Positions 1 through 8,634 of a DNA stretch of 64,000 nt are shown here, piece by piece. The notes beneath the pieces are model-generated. The model saw only the letters and a program-made list of their open reading frames with translations. It searched no databases and was not told where the DNA came from. The position numbers and the translations under genes are program-made. Source of the DNA: Aminipila luticellarii (GTDB lineage: Bacteria; Bacillota; Clostridia; Peptostreptococcales; Anaerovoracaceae); NCBI RefSeq assembly GCF_004103735.1, contig NZ_CP035281.1:682001-746000 (forward strand), given 5' to 3'. Position 1 is the stretch's first letter; every line of letters begins with the position of its first letter.

Positions 1-771
1 CCCGGCCCGTTCATGCGCACTTATGTGAAAGCCCTCCAGAACAGCAGAACTGATGCCCCCAAACCTTTCCTGCTTGTGATTGAGGAAATCAATCGTGCCA
101 ATGTTGCTGCCGTGTTCGGTGATGTATTCCAGTTGCTTGACCGTGGTGATGACGAGGTCAGCGAATATCCGATCCAGGCATCCGAGGACATCAAAAAGTA
201 TCTGGCAGGAGAACTCGGCGGCAATCCCGACGATTACGCTGAAATCCGCATTCCAGACAATATGTTCATCTGGGCTACCATGAACAGTGCTGACCAGGGT
301 GTATTCCCGATGGATACTGCTTTTAAGCGTAGATGGGATTTCACCTATTTAGGTATCGATGACAGTGAAGCCGGAATCGTTGGCAAAAAGGTCATCCTCG
401 GTCAAGGTGACTATCGCCGCGTTGTGGAATGGAATGCGCTCCGCAAAGCCATCAACAATGAACTGCTCACTTATAAGGTGAACGAGGATAAACTGATGGG
501 TCCGTATTTCATTTCCAAGAAGAATCTGCCGGAGGGCGAAATGATCGACCCCGCTGTCTTCACTCGTATCTTTAAGAACAAGGTTATTATGTACCTGTTC
601 GATGATGCTGCAAAACAGAAGCGCATTACGCTGTTTGGCGGCTGCGATGAAAAGGCAAAGAACCAGTATTCCAAGATTTGCAGAGAGTTTGATACCAAGG
701 GTGTTTACATTTTCTGCGAAGGAATCAGCAGCCAGTTTATTGATAATGCCCCAGAGGATGATGGAGAATGA
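1..771 (+). CDS. mcrB: McrB/LlaJI-type AAA+ restriction ATPase, C-terminal part (5' end outside window)
   Basis: The reading frame is open from base 1, so the start and the Walker A region lie upstream of the window. The visible 256 residues hold the Walker B-like stretch LLVIEEINRANVAAVFGDVF, then WATMNSADQGVFPMDTAFKRR, the sensor-I/arginine-finger signature of McrB-family GTPases. In this family the protein is the NTP-driven translocase that partners a McrC nuclease to cut modified or specifically methylated DNA. The stop overlaps the next start by 4 bases (ATGA), giving translational coupling to the McrC-like gene. LlaJI-type systems usually also encode cytosine methyltransferases; if present here they would be upstream and unseen. 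Confidence 0.88.
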   Translation, partial: PGPFMRTYVKALQNSRTDAPKPFLLVIEEINRANVAAVFGDVFQLLDRGDDEVSEYPIQASEDIKKYLAGELGGNPDDYAEIRIPDNMFIWATMNSADQGVFPMDTAFKRRWDFTYLGIDDSEAGIVGKKVILGQGDYRRVVEWNALRKAINNELLTYKVNEDKLMGPYFISKKNLPEGEMIDPAVFTRIFKNKVIMYLFDDAAKQKRITLFGGCDEKAKNQYSKICREFDTKGVYIFCEGISSQFIDNAPEDDGE

Positions 772-2240
772 TTTCAGTATTTTTACGAGAACAAAAACGC
801 TATACCCAGGAAGACCTGGTTAAAGAGTTTCGTTGCTCCGAGGAAAAGGCTGTCCGCATTCTGAAGCGTCTGAAAGAATATGGCGTTCTGAAGGCCGTAA
901 AAGCAAATGACACACAGAAGGATCTCACCGATCTGTTGGATGAGGACATCGAAATCGCTGATGTTGAGGTCGGCGAAAACGAATATCTGTATGTGTTCAC
1001 TTTTGTGGGCGTTATTACAATTGAGGGTCGTGTGCTGAAATGCTATCCGAAATATCTGCTCGATGCCACGGCCCCCAAAGCAGAACTGAAACAAGTGCTG
1101 AAGGTTCTGGAAAAGTACAATTCCAAGGAACAGATCATCCGTATGTACAACGATACGAGTGACAGCAGCGCATTTAATATGTTGGCTGTTATGCTGTTCC
1201 TCCTCCAGGATTATTTCGAGTATGGTGCCTATACCAACACACAGGACATTATCGAATCCAATGGGTCCGGTGACATCCTTTGGGATAAGACCATCAACGA
1301 AACTTTCACTCTCTTAAGCAACAACCGGCCGTATTACCCGGAATTGTTGACCATGAAGCGTGTGAATGACGATTTCGATTTCTTCAAGCGTCTGCATGAG
1401 TGTATCCTCACCCGTTGCACGGAGGAATTGCGAGATGCCGATCTGTTGGATCTGTTCGATATTATGGGTGTCGATATTTCCGATGAGCATATCGAGGACT
1501 TTGGTGACAAAGAGTATGTCCTGGAGCGCATTGTCAAAGAACTCAATGTCCAGTTCAATACCCGCAAACAACTTCTGCTGAAAACACTGTATGCCTACAT
1601 AGCCAACAGTAGCGCACTGGACGATCTGGACTGCTTCAGTATGTTCGGAACGAACAGTTTCAATCTGGTATGGGAAAAGGTCTGTGCGGAAGTAATGGAC
1701 AACCAATTGCAGAAGCCAATCGGTGGACTGCGACTGCCCGTACCTTTGACCGAGCAATACCGCGATATGCGGCATAAGAAACTCATTGATTTGATTGATA
1801 AACCGCAGTGGGCTGGAACTGCGCCGAGCGGCGAGTCGTTTGTAAAGCAGGCCGAGGATACGCTCATCCCAGACCTCATTTCCATCGTTAATGTCGATGG
1901 GGACTATCAGTTTATCATTTTTGATGCCAAATACTACAACATCCAATTGGAGCATAGCAAAAAGCTGCGTGGTCAGCCCGGTATCGAGTCCATCACCAAG
2001 CAGTATTTGTACCAGTTGGCCTATCAGCCTTTTGTGGAGGCTCACCAGATCAGCACAGTAAAAAACTGTTTCCTTATGCCAACCGCTTCTACGGAAATAA
2101 TCGAAAAAGGCACTGCATCCCTTGCCATGTTACACAATCTGGGACTGCAGGATATTCAGGTGCGTCTGCTGCCTGCTGAGACAATGTACCGTCACTACAT
2201 TGAAAACACGAAGATGGATGTACGGATGTTGAATCTATGA
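768..2240 (+). CDS. mcrC: McrC/LlaJI-like restriction endonuclease subunit
   Basis: This 490-residue protein is the nuclease partner of the preceding ATPase. The N-terminus resembles a winged helix (EDLVKEFRCSEEKAVRILKRL), the middle resembles LlaJI/McrC proteins, and the C-terminal third carries a PD-(D/E)XK core: D369 in a PDLIS context, then FIIFDAKYY with D386-A-K388. The length fits the R2.LlaJI/McrC family. The start overlaps the McrB stop by 4 bases. The recognised modification or sequence cannot be read from the DNA. The family call is strong; LlaJI rather than classical McrC is inferred from overall similarity. Confidence 0.85.
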   Translation: MISVFLREQKRYTQEDLVKEFRCSEEKAVRILKRLKEYGVLKAVKANDTQKDLTDLLDEDIEIADVEVGENEYLYVFTFVGVITIEGRVLKCYPKYLLDATAPKAELKQVLKVLEKYNSKEQIIRMYNDTSDSSAFNMLAVMLFLLQDYFEYGAYTNTQDIIESNGSGDILWDKTINETFTLLSNNRPYYPELLTMKRVNDDFDFFKRLHECILTRCTEELRDADLLDLFDIMGVDISDEHIEDFGDKEYVLERIVKELNVQFNTRKQLLLKTLYAYIANSSALDDLDCFSMFGTNSFNLVWEKVCAEVMDNQLQKPIGGLRLPVPLTEQYRDMRHKKLIDLIDKPQWAGTAPSGESFVKQAEDTLIPDLISIVNVDGDYQFIIFDAKYYNIQLEHSKKLRGQPGIESITKQYLYQLAYQPFVEAHQISTVKNCFLMPTASTEIIEKGTASLAMLHNLGLQDIQVRLLPAETMYRHYIENTKMDVRMLNL

Positions 2241-2330
2241 TGCGAGGAGTTTAATTGTATACGATTGCAATTGTTTGTTGAAACCATTGCATATGAGACC
2301 ACTTACAAAATTATAGAAAGGGGAATTTCT

Positions 2331-4223
2331 GTGGCTGACCGTTCGTTTAAGGAATATATCGGCAGCAGATTTTATGACCAGTTCTTTAATGCCATAAAAT
2401 CGTATGTCATACAAAACCGCCATAATATCGAACTGAGTTCCCGCACGGTCAGCAGCGCCGATTACGCAGAACTCTCCGATTTTGAAATTAAATCCGTAGG
2501 AATCGATGACCGGGACGGAATGGGTATCGCATTTGACGTTCTCGTTGAGGCAGAGGTCTATGTTAAGGAACATCACCGTCATCGTGACGTAGATGAGGAT
2601 ACCTGTTTCCCGTGGTTCATCCTCTCCTGCACTGCCGATCTGTCCAGAAATATGGATGACCTCTGTATTCATCGGGTCGATCAGTACAATCAAAGAAACA
2701 AGCAAAACAAGCCTTTGTCGGATTCTCTCGTTCCTATCAGCTATAAGATTGACCTCGATAAGATAGCTACGGAATTTTTGAGGAAACACTACCCGGAAGC
2801 CCTGCGAACGCCTATGCCTGTTGACCCTACGGTTCTTGCCGACAGGCTCGGTCTTTCGGTCGTTACCCAGGAACTGACAGAGGATTTTTCTGTATTCGGG
2901 CAGATTTTCTTCCAGGATTGCGATACCGAAGTGTTCAATTCAGATACGGGAGAAATGGAACCGGCTCACTTTCCGGCAAAAACCATCGTTGTTGACCCCA
3001 AGGCATTTCACTTGAGAAATCTGGGTTCCGTCAATAACACCATCGTGCATGAGTGCGTCCATTGGGATCAGCACAGGAAAGCCTTTGAACTGGAGCGGCT
3101 TTATAACCGCGATGCTACACAGATAAAGTGCTTGGTCATTGGCGGTTCGAAGGGATCTTCCGACCGTACCGCAGCCGACTGGATGGAGTGGCAGGCAAAC
3201 TCCTTGGCTCCTCGCATCCAGATGCCGATTGGTTCTTTTAAGACGAAAGCTGCTGAATTAGTCCGTAAATTCCAACGAGAATTGAATGCGGCTCACATCG
3301 TGGATGTAATGGAAGCTGTCATTGATGCCCTGGCGACCTTTTTCGTTGTCTCCCGCCACGCTGCCAAAATGCGTATGGTGGACGCCGGATACGAGGAAGC
3401 AATCGGTGCGTTCACTTACATTGACGGACACTATGTAAAGCCGCACGCCTTCAAAAAAGGCAGTTTGCAGAAAGACCAGACATACTGTATCAGCGCGGAC
3501 GATGCCCAAATCATCGCCTTCAGCGATATGCGCCTTTCTGCTCAATCTCAAAAGGGTTCCTACATATATGTGGATTCGCATATGTGCTTGAATGACCCAA
3601 AGTATGTCACCAGAGATGAAAATAACACCGTGCAGATGACCGATTATGGTCGCTTGCACATTGATGAGTGTTGCCTGGTCTTCAAACTGAAAGTAAAGGC
3701 AACCAATAAATATGGCGAAGAATTTTATAAAGAGTGCGTTCTCTTTAGAGATGTGGATTCCGGCATTGTGTTCCAGACAACTTTTGCCAAAGAGGTCAGT
3801 GCCGATGTTATGGGAAAGGCAGATGCCATCCTCGCGCGAGAAATGGAGATTCAGAGAGTTCTCCAGGAACTGCCTGCTCAATTCGGTGCCGCTCTCATTT
3901 ACCTTATGGAGTGGGTGGAAATCTCTGAAGAGACCCTGGCGGAGAAGGCTCTTGTCTCCACAAAGTTGGTTCAACGCCTGCGTAATAATCCGGCATACCC
4001 CAAAAATGTTGATTGCGTGGTTGCCGTGTGTATTGGCATGAACCTGCCACCAGAGTTGAGCAATGCACTTATCAACAGATCTGGCTTTACCCTGCGACTG
4101 GCGCAGAGCGAGGCGCATCTGATGTATAATTTTTTCCTTAACCACCTCTATATGAGTTCGATCCACGAATGTAACGATATGTTGGTGGCAAAAAATCTGC
4201 CGGTGATGACTGGTACAGAATGA
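2331..4223 (+). CDS. ImmA/IrrE-like zinc metallopeptidase with long N- and C-terminal extensions
   Basis: I chose the GTG at 2331 because AAAGGGG lies just upstream; the longer frame from 2265 has no such site. The 630-residue product carries the metallopeptidase motif HECVH (residues 240-244) followed by EWQANSLAPRIQMP, which supplies the usual third zinc ligand in an ImmA/IrrE (COG2856) fold. About 200 residues precede the peptidase domain, and a C-terminal region around ALVSTKLVQRLRNNPAYP resembles a DNA-binding helix-turn-helix. ImmA proteases cleave phage-type repressors, so a role in switching the operon or activating an effector by proteolysis is plausible but inferred. It sits 90 bases after the McrC-like gene. 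Confidence 0.72.
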   Translation: MADRSFKEYIGSRFYDQFFNAIKSYVIQNRHNIELSSRTVSSADYAELSDFEIKSVGIDDRDGMGIAFDVLVEAEVYVKEHHRHRDVDEDTCFPWFILSCTADLSRNMDDLCIHRVDQYNQRNKQNKPLSDSLVPISYKIDLDKIATEFLRKHYPEALRTPMPVDPTVLADRLGLSVVTQELTEDFSVFGQIFFQDCDTEVFNSDTGEMEPAHFPAKTIVVDPKAFHLRNLGSVNNTIVHECVHWDQHRKAFELERLYNRDATQIKCLVIGGSKGSSDRTAADWMEWQANSLAPRIQMPIGSFKTKAAELVRKFQRELNAAHIVDVMEAVIDALATFFVVSRHAAKMRMVDAGYEEAIGAFTYIDGHYVKPHAFKKGSLQKDQTYCISADDAQIIAFSDMRLSAQSQKGSYIYVDSHMCLNDPKYVTRDENNTVQMTDYGRLHIDECCLVFKLKVKATNKYGEEFYKECVLFRDVDSGIVFQTTFAKEVSADVMGKADAILAREMEIQRVLQELPAQFGAALIYLMEWVEISEETLAEKALVSTKLVQRLRNNPAYPKNVDCVVAVCIGMNLPPELSNALINRSGFTLRLAQSEAHLMYNFFLNHLYMSSIHECNDMLVAKNLPVMTGTE

Positions 4224-4254
4224 GATAGTACCCTTGAAAAAGGAGGATATAGAT

Positions 4255-5604
4255 ATGAACATATCAAATGAGACGCTACAAAAGATAGCAGCCGCAAATC
4301 GAGCAAACCCATATGCTGACATTATTCCCTATGAGACTGGTGTCGGTATGCCCACCATCAACTACTCAGGCTTTTTCGTACAGCCTGGTGAATGTATTAT
4401 TTATGCTGCTCCTGCGCAGACCTTCAAAGACAAAAACCAGGTGGTCGGTTATACCGGGAAGTCTGCCGGAGCAAGTTTCCGTGTGGCAAAAGGTGTTACT
4501 GTCCGCACGGGGAGCTCCGGTGGTAAACCTATTCGTGGAACGGTTCGTGACCACAACTATGGTGATTTGATAATCTCCAATAAGCGGGTTGTGTTCATTG
4601 GTAAAGATGATTCCTTTGATTTTCCCATAGAGAAAGTGTCTGCCGTCAAAATTCTGGATAGGCAGAGTTTCGTGTTGCAGTCTGGTCGGACATCAAAGAA
4701 TATTGCTATGGACCCCGCAATCGTTGCATATGCTGCAGGGTTTATCTCCTATGTGCAGAAAGAAGTTGCTGCGGGAATCGATGTCTACAAAAACCACCAG
4801 GCTACTCTGACACCAGAGCAAGCCGCATACTGCGATGCTGTGCGACAGGAATGCGCCAAGGTGCGTGTGCCAAAGAAAAAGAATAAGAACGGGTGTCTCT
4901 GGACGGTTGTAAAAGTTCTTTTTGCCCTGGTCATTCTTGTGGCTGCGATTGGTATCATCGGCTCGATCATTGGAGGCAACGATGATTCCCTTGGCGGCAG
5001 TCAAACCCCCGGCATTATATCGGATTATACCGCATCCGAACTGGTTGCTCTTGAAGATCACCCTCGCATTTTTGATAGCTACGCAGAGGTGCAAGCATTT
5101 TACAACGGCATCGGTGACAGCAGAATCGCTGTAACGGATATAACCAAGAAGGCTTCAATGGAAATGGCTCTGGAAACCGTTTATGCTGATGACATCGTGC
5201 TGTATATGACACAGCACTCCACAAACGAGGAGTATGTAGGAACCATTGAAATCAATATCTTTGACACGGATTTTGCCGCCGATATGACCATTGAGGGTGC
5301 TGCTGATATAGTAGTGTCCTATCTTCCGATTGATTTCTTTGAGTACTATGCCTCGGATGCCTCTTATGTATACGAAAATGACGGCACCAAGATTTATACA
5401 TATTCGTGCCGCTTAACCGATGAGGGCGTAGAACATCATAATTCTATTGCACCGCAGTATTCCTACTATTACTACATCAAAATTGTAGAATACGCAGACG
5501 GTGAACATTGGAAAATCTCTACTGGCTACAGTGCATACGGCGACAAGGATAAAGGTTGGATTGAAAAGTATGCCGAACCTTGGGATGCACCATTCCAAGA
5601 CTAA
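4255..5604 (+). CDS. membrane-anchored protein with PH-like cytosolic domain
   Basis: The ATG at 4255 is chosen because AAGGAGG lies about 9 bases upstream; it gives 449 residues. The N-terminal ~180 residues contain GDLIISNKRVVFIGKDDSFD and IEKVSAVKILDRQSFVLQSG, a pattern typical of bacterial PH-like domains (alternating strands ending in a helix). A basic stretch (KKKNKNG) precedes one strong membrane segment, LWTVVKVLFALVILVAAIGI, then a glycine-rich linker and about 200 polar residues predicted outside the cell. No enzyme motif is visible. It lies in the same co-directional run as the restriction genes, 31 bases after the peptidase. Function unknown. Confidence 0.6.
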   Translation: MNISNETLQKIAAANRANPYADIIPYETGVGMPTINYSGFFVQPGECIIYAAPAQTFKDKNQVVGYTGKSAGASFRVAKGVTVRTGSSGGKPIRGTVRDHNYGDLIISNKRVVFIGKDDSFDFPIEKVSAVKILDRQSFVLQSGRTSKNIAMDPAIVAYAAGFISYVQKEVAAGIDVYKNHQATLTPEQAAYCDAVRQECAKVRVPKKKNKNGCLWTVVKVLFALVILVAAIGIIGSIIGGNDDSLGGSQTPGIISDYTASELVALEDHPRIFDSYAEVQAFYNGIGDSRIAVTDITKKASMEMALETVYADDIVLYMTQHSTNEEYVGTIEINIFDTDFAADMTIEGAADIVVSYLPIDFFEYYASDASYVYENDGTKIYTYSCRLTDEGVEHHNSIAPQYSYYYYIKIVEYADGEHWKISTGYSAYGDKDKGWIEKYAEPWDAPFQD

Positions 5605-5655
5605 TACACTGTTGAACAGTACGCATCAGACTGAATTTGAAGGGAGGGTATCGGC

Positions 5656-7671
5656 GTGTTTGGTGTTGACATCACTGACCATTATGTTGTCTATGACCAT
5701 GATAAACAATGCAGAGATGCAGGTTCTTTGTATCCTGCAATTGATGTAGAACTCTATGGTAAAAAGGCGAGAAAGGTTCGTATGAGTGGTTGCTGGTACC
5801 CGGAGTTCTTATTTCAATCAACTGCCGTCAGCGTTCATTACACGCAACGAGGCAATTATTTGCATTTCAGATTAACGGATTACGGCGTAAAAGATGTGCG
5901 GGGTGTGTTTTGCCGGGTACTGCATGAGGGAACCCCTATAAACAACAAGGAGTACTATCAAACGATTTTGTACGATGCCAATGATAGTTTCTCATTGTAT
6001 ACGCCCATAAATGAGGAAATTATAACAGAGAGCATCTCGCTCTGCATAACTGGTGTAAAGTATTGGAATAACGATCAAATCATTGAAAGTACGTCGTATC
6101 CCCAAAGAATCACCGCTAAACAGAAAAAAATCAACCAATGCATACGCAGTGCCAGAGATCAACATATTGCACTGCCAATCGAAAAGGCCACCGACAATGT
6201 AACAAAATCAACGCGCAAACTACCTTTTACCGAGGAACACATAGAAACAGCTTGGATTTGGTATCCAGAACTGTCTGAATTGTTCGCATGGGTAAGTTCG
6301 CAGTGCGATTTGTTGGAGAAAGAAATCTCGGCTTTGCCACAGTCAATTATGAGTATAGATTGCTCTGCTCCGAATGAAAATGATAAGGTGATTTTTATCC
6401 CAATCGAGTGTACATTTAACCAAAAATTTTATGCCCGATTGTTTTTGGCGCAAAATCACACGGTAGAGGGCAGAATAGTTTCCCCGTTAGATATGTTACA
6501 GTACCAGATTCCAATCCGAGCAGAAAACGAACCTCTTTTACTGTGTTTGTATGGGACCCATTGGCTTGACCCATTAATGCTTTCTCCCGGCGATGCTATA
6601 GGGGATGATAAGTGCAAGAACACTTATTCCGATGTTGAGACCAACTCCCCCATATTAAGGATTATTGGCGAAATTAAAGATCGAGTGTCTCATCGATATA
6701 GCGAGCGCACAGTCCAATCGTCTAATGTGATGCGTAGGTTTTATCGGTCAATTGAGGCTTTGAGAACCTGGATTAAAGAAAGGTATACCGAAGTGTCTTC
6801 TTTGAGCCAAGAGGCCCGTCCTTCACTTTGGACATCAGAATACAGATTGTACCAGTATATTAAGTTGTTGTGTTCGGATGCCATATACCAATACAGAAGT
6901 AACTGGTTGGATACGCAGTCATTGGATATATTCATTCCGCAATATAGTTGTGCAATTGAATACCAAGGACGGCAGCATTATGACGCGATTGATTATTTTG
7001 GTGGAGAAGCCAAACTGCTGATGCAACGCGAAATGGATGCAGATAAACACCAAAAATGTCAGAATAATGGTGTGAAACTAATCGAATGGTCTTACAAGGA
7101 AAAACTTACATTCTCTAATGTGTTGTCTTTTCTAAACGAGAATGTATTTCCAGAACCGATAGACACCGCATTTGTCGAGCGGTGTTTGTCGCTTGGGCTA
7201 CCTTTTCCTGTAGCAGACCTGTTTTTACCGGTTACATATGCGCAGATAAAAGAAGCGGAAAAAGCAAAGCCTTTTGTGCAACAGACCGAAATCAGAAAAT
7301 ATGCTTTAGACGGAAATTATATTTGCGCCTACAACTCTATTATAGATGCCGCCAAAGATGTTGCAATATCAAGCCAACAGATTTCAAAGGTGCTAAATGG
7401 GAGGGCTTCTACTGCCGGCGGTTTTATGTGGGAACGGGTGGACACTGGAACCCCTGTATATTCCATCGCACCTGCAGTGCAGCATTCAGCGGAAAACACA
7501 TCTAAGTCAATATACCAGGTAGATTCCACGGGAGAAATAGTCGCAGAATTTGATTCTATCAATTCCGCAGAGCGTCGGACAGGAATCAACAGGAAAAGCA
7601 TTCGTGATGTTCTCAACGGTCGGCAAAAAACAGCCGGTGGATACTATTGGCTTCGCAAGCATTGTGAGTAA
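5656..7671 (+). CDS. large protein with PD-(D/E)XK/Vsr-like nuclease segment and two C-terminal NUMOD1-type repeats
   Basis: The GTG start at 5656 follows AGGGAGGG at good spacing; the product is 671 residues. The N-terminal ~350 residues match nothing I recognise. Residues around 415-475 read WLDTQSLDIFIPQYSCAIEY, then QGRQHYDAIDYFGGE, then a Lys/Cys helix and NNGVKLIEWSY, which resembles Vsr/DUF559-type PD-(D/E)XK nucleases (acidic residue, E-x-Q core, late strand). The C-terminus holds two similar ~50-residue units, IRKYALDGNYICAYNSIIDA...SKVLNGRASTAGGFMWER and IYQVDSTGEIVAEFDSINSA...RDVLNGRQKTAGGYYWLRK. These look like NUMOD1 helix-turn-helix modules of homing endonucleases. A DNA-targeting nuclease is inferred. 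Confidence 0.6.
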   Translation: MFGVDITDHYVVYDHDKQCRDAGSLYPAIDVELYGKKARKVRMSGCWYPEFLFQSTAVSVHYTQRGNYLHFRLTDYGVKDVRGVFCRVLHEGTPINNKEYYQTILYDANDSFSLYTPINEEIITESISLCITGVKYWNNDQIIESTSYPQRITAKQKKINQCIRSARDQHIALPIEKATDNVTKSTRKLPFTEEHIETAWIWYPELSELFAWVSSQCDLLEKEISALPQSIMSIDCSAPNENDKVIFIPIECTFNQKFYARLFLAQNHTVEGRIVSPLDMLQYQIPIRAENEPLLLCLYGTHWLDPLMLSPGDAIGDDKCKNTYSDVETNSPILRIIGEIKDRVSHRYSERTVQSSNVMRRFYRSIEALRTWIKERYTEVSSLSQEARPSLWTSEYRLYQYIKLLCSDAIYQYRSNWLDTQSLDIFIPQYSCAIEYQGRQHYDAIDYFGGEAKLLMQREMDADKHQKCQNNGVKLIEWSYKEKLTFSNVLSFLNENVFPEPIDTAFVERCLSLGLPFPVADLFLPVTYAQIKEAEKAKPFVQQTEIRKYALDGNYICAYNSIIDAAKDVAISSQQISKVLNGRASTAGGFMWERVDTGTPVYSIAPAVQHSAENTSKSIYQVDSTGEIVAEFDSINSAERRTGINRKSIRDVLNGRQKTAGGYYWLRKHCE

Positions 7672-7685
7672 AGGGGGCGCGAAAG

Positions 7686-8366
7686 ATGACATGGGCAGAT
7701 TATTATGATCGATTTTATGATTGGGCAGAAAGCACCCAGGTGCGCTACCTTTCATCACTTTCTACTTTAGGCCCCGCTGATGAGGTCGGTGAAATCATCA
7801 TTGAACTGCAGGTGAATGTACATGCAGCAAACCGATTGCTTCGCAAGGCGGTCGAAGCAAAACTGGCTTTTTCGGGTTCGGATCTGGTCGAGTTTGCGTG
7901 CATCAATGATAAAGAATTGGCAACAGCCGCAGTGCGCAATTCCGCAGAGCGATTGACTGCCGAGGACATGGAATATCTGTACGGTGAGATTGATGATGAG
8001 GTTATTATTGAAATCTGCAAACAAAGGCATCTTATGCTACCGGAAGATTTGCGTGAAGAAGAGTACGAAGAGGAAGAACCAGAGGTAATCGAAGAGGAAG
8101 AGCCGTTGGTAGAAACTGATATGCGTGTAGATTATTACTGCCCACCACCGAAGCGACCAGGTTTTTTTGCTACACTGTTTGGCGTAATTGCGGGTATTGA
8201 CATGGCCAGTGGTTCCAATCAACACAGACATAACGGTCGTTGTAACGGCGACTGCGCACACTGTCCTCCTCACTACGGATACCGCTATGGCCGGTGGTAT
8301 TATGGCCACGATCATGTACACGGCTGTGAATTTGGAGGCAATAAAGGCAGCGGTAGCATGGATTGA
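7686..8366 (+). CDS. hypothetical protein with acidic linker and His/Cys-rich tail
   Basis: The start follows AAGGGGGCG; the product is 226 residues. The first ~120 residues are mostly helical (MTWADYYDRFYDWAESTQVR and SAERLTAEDMEYLYGEIDDE). A strongly acidic stretch (EEEYEEEEPEVIEEEEPLVE) follows, then a short hydrophobic segment and a tail rich in His, Cys, Gly and Tyr (RHNGRCNGDCAHCPPHYGY, HDHVHGCEFGG) that could bind metal. No family recognised. It begins 14 bases after the NUMOD1 protein and is followed by a tightly spaced small gene, so it is probably co-transcribed. Confidence 0.5.
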   Translation: MTWADYYDRFYDWAESTQVRYLSSLSTLGPADEVGEIIIELQVNVHAANRLLRKAVEAKLAFSGSDLVEFACINDKELATAAVRNSAERLTAEDMEYLYGEIDDEVIIEICKQRHLMLPEDLREEEYEEEEPEVIEEEEPLVETDMRVDYYCPPPKRPGFFATLFGVIAGIDMASGSNQHRHNGRCNGDCAHCPPHYGYRYGRWYYGHDHVHGCEFGGNKGSGSMD

Positions 8367-8378
8367 TGGAGGTTGCTT

Positions 8379-8618
8379 ATGTTTAGTAAGAAAAAGAAGG
8401 CACCAGAGCCTATCTTTGATGTTACAAAGAAAATTGCAAAAACTTGGTGGGGTGGAACCAAACTGATCCCCACAACAAAATCAGAACAGAGAAAAATGAA
8501 AGCAGAAATTCTGCGAAGACATCCGAATGCCACCGTCCTCGATAGTAGAGAGAAAAAACGGAAAGATCTGGAGTGGATTGACCGTATCGAAGAGTTTGAT
8601 GCTTTTCTGAACGATTAA
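8379..8618 (+). CDS. small basic hypothetical protein
   Basis: The ATG at 8379 is preferred over the upstream TTG at 8373 because GGAGG lies 6-7 bases ahead of it. The 79-residue product is lysine/arginine-rich (KKKKAPEPIFDVTKKIAKTWW, SREKKRKDLEWIDRIEEFD) and has no membrane segment or recognised domain. Its position 12 bases after the previous gene and 16 bases before the SAP-domain gene argues for membership of the operon. Function unknown. Confidence 0.5.
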   Translation: MFSKKKKAPEPIFDVTKKIAKTWWGGTKLIPTTKSEQRKMKAEILRRHPNATVLDSREKKRKDLEWIDRIEEFDAFLND

Positions 8619-8634
8619 CACAGGAGATACATAT

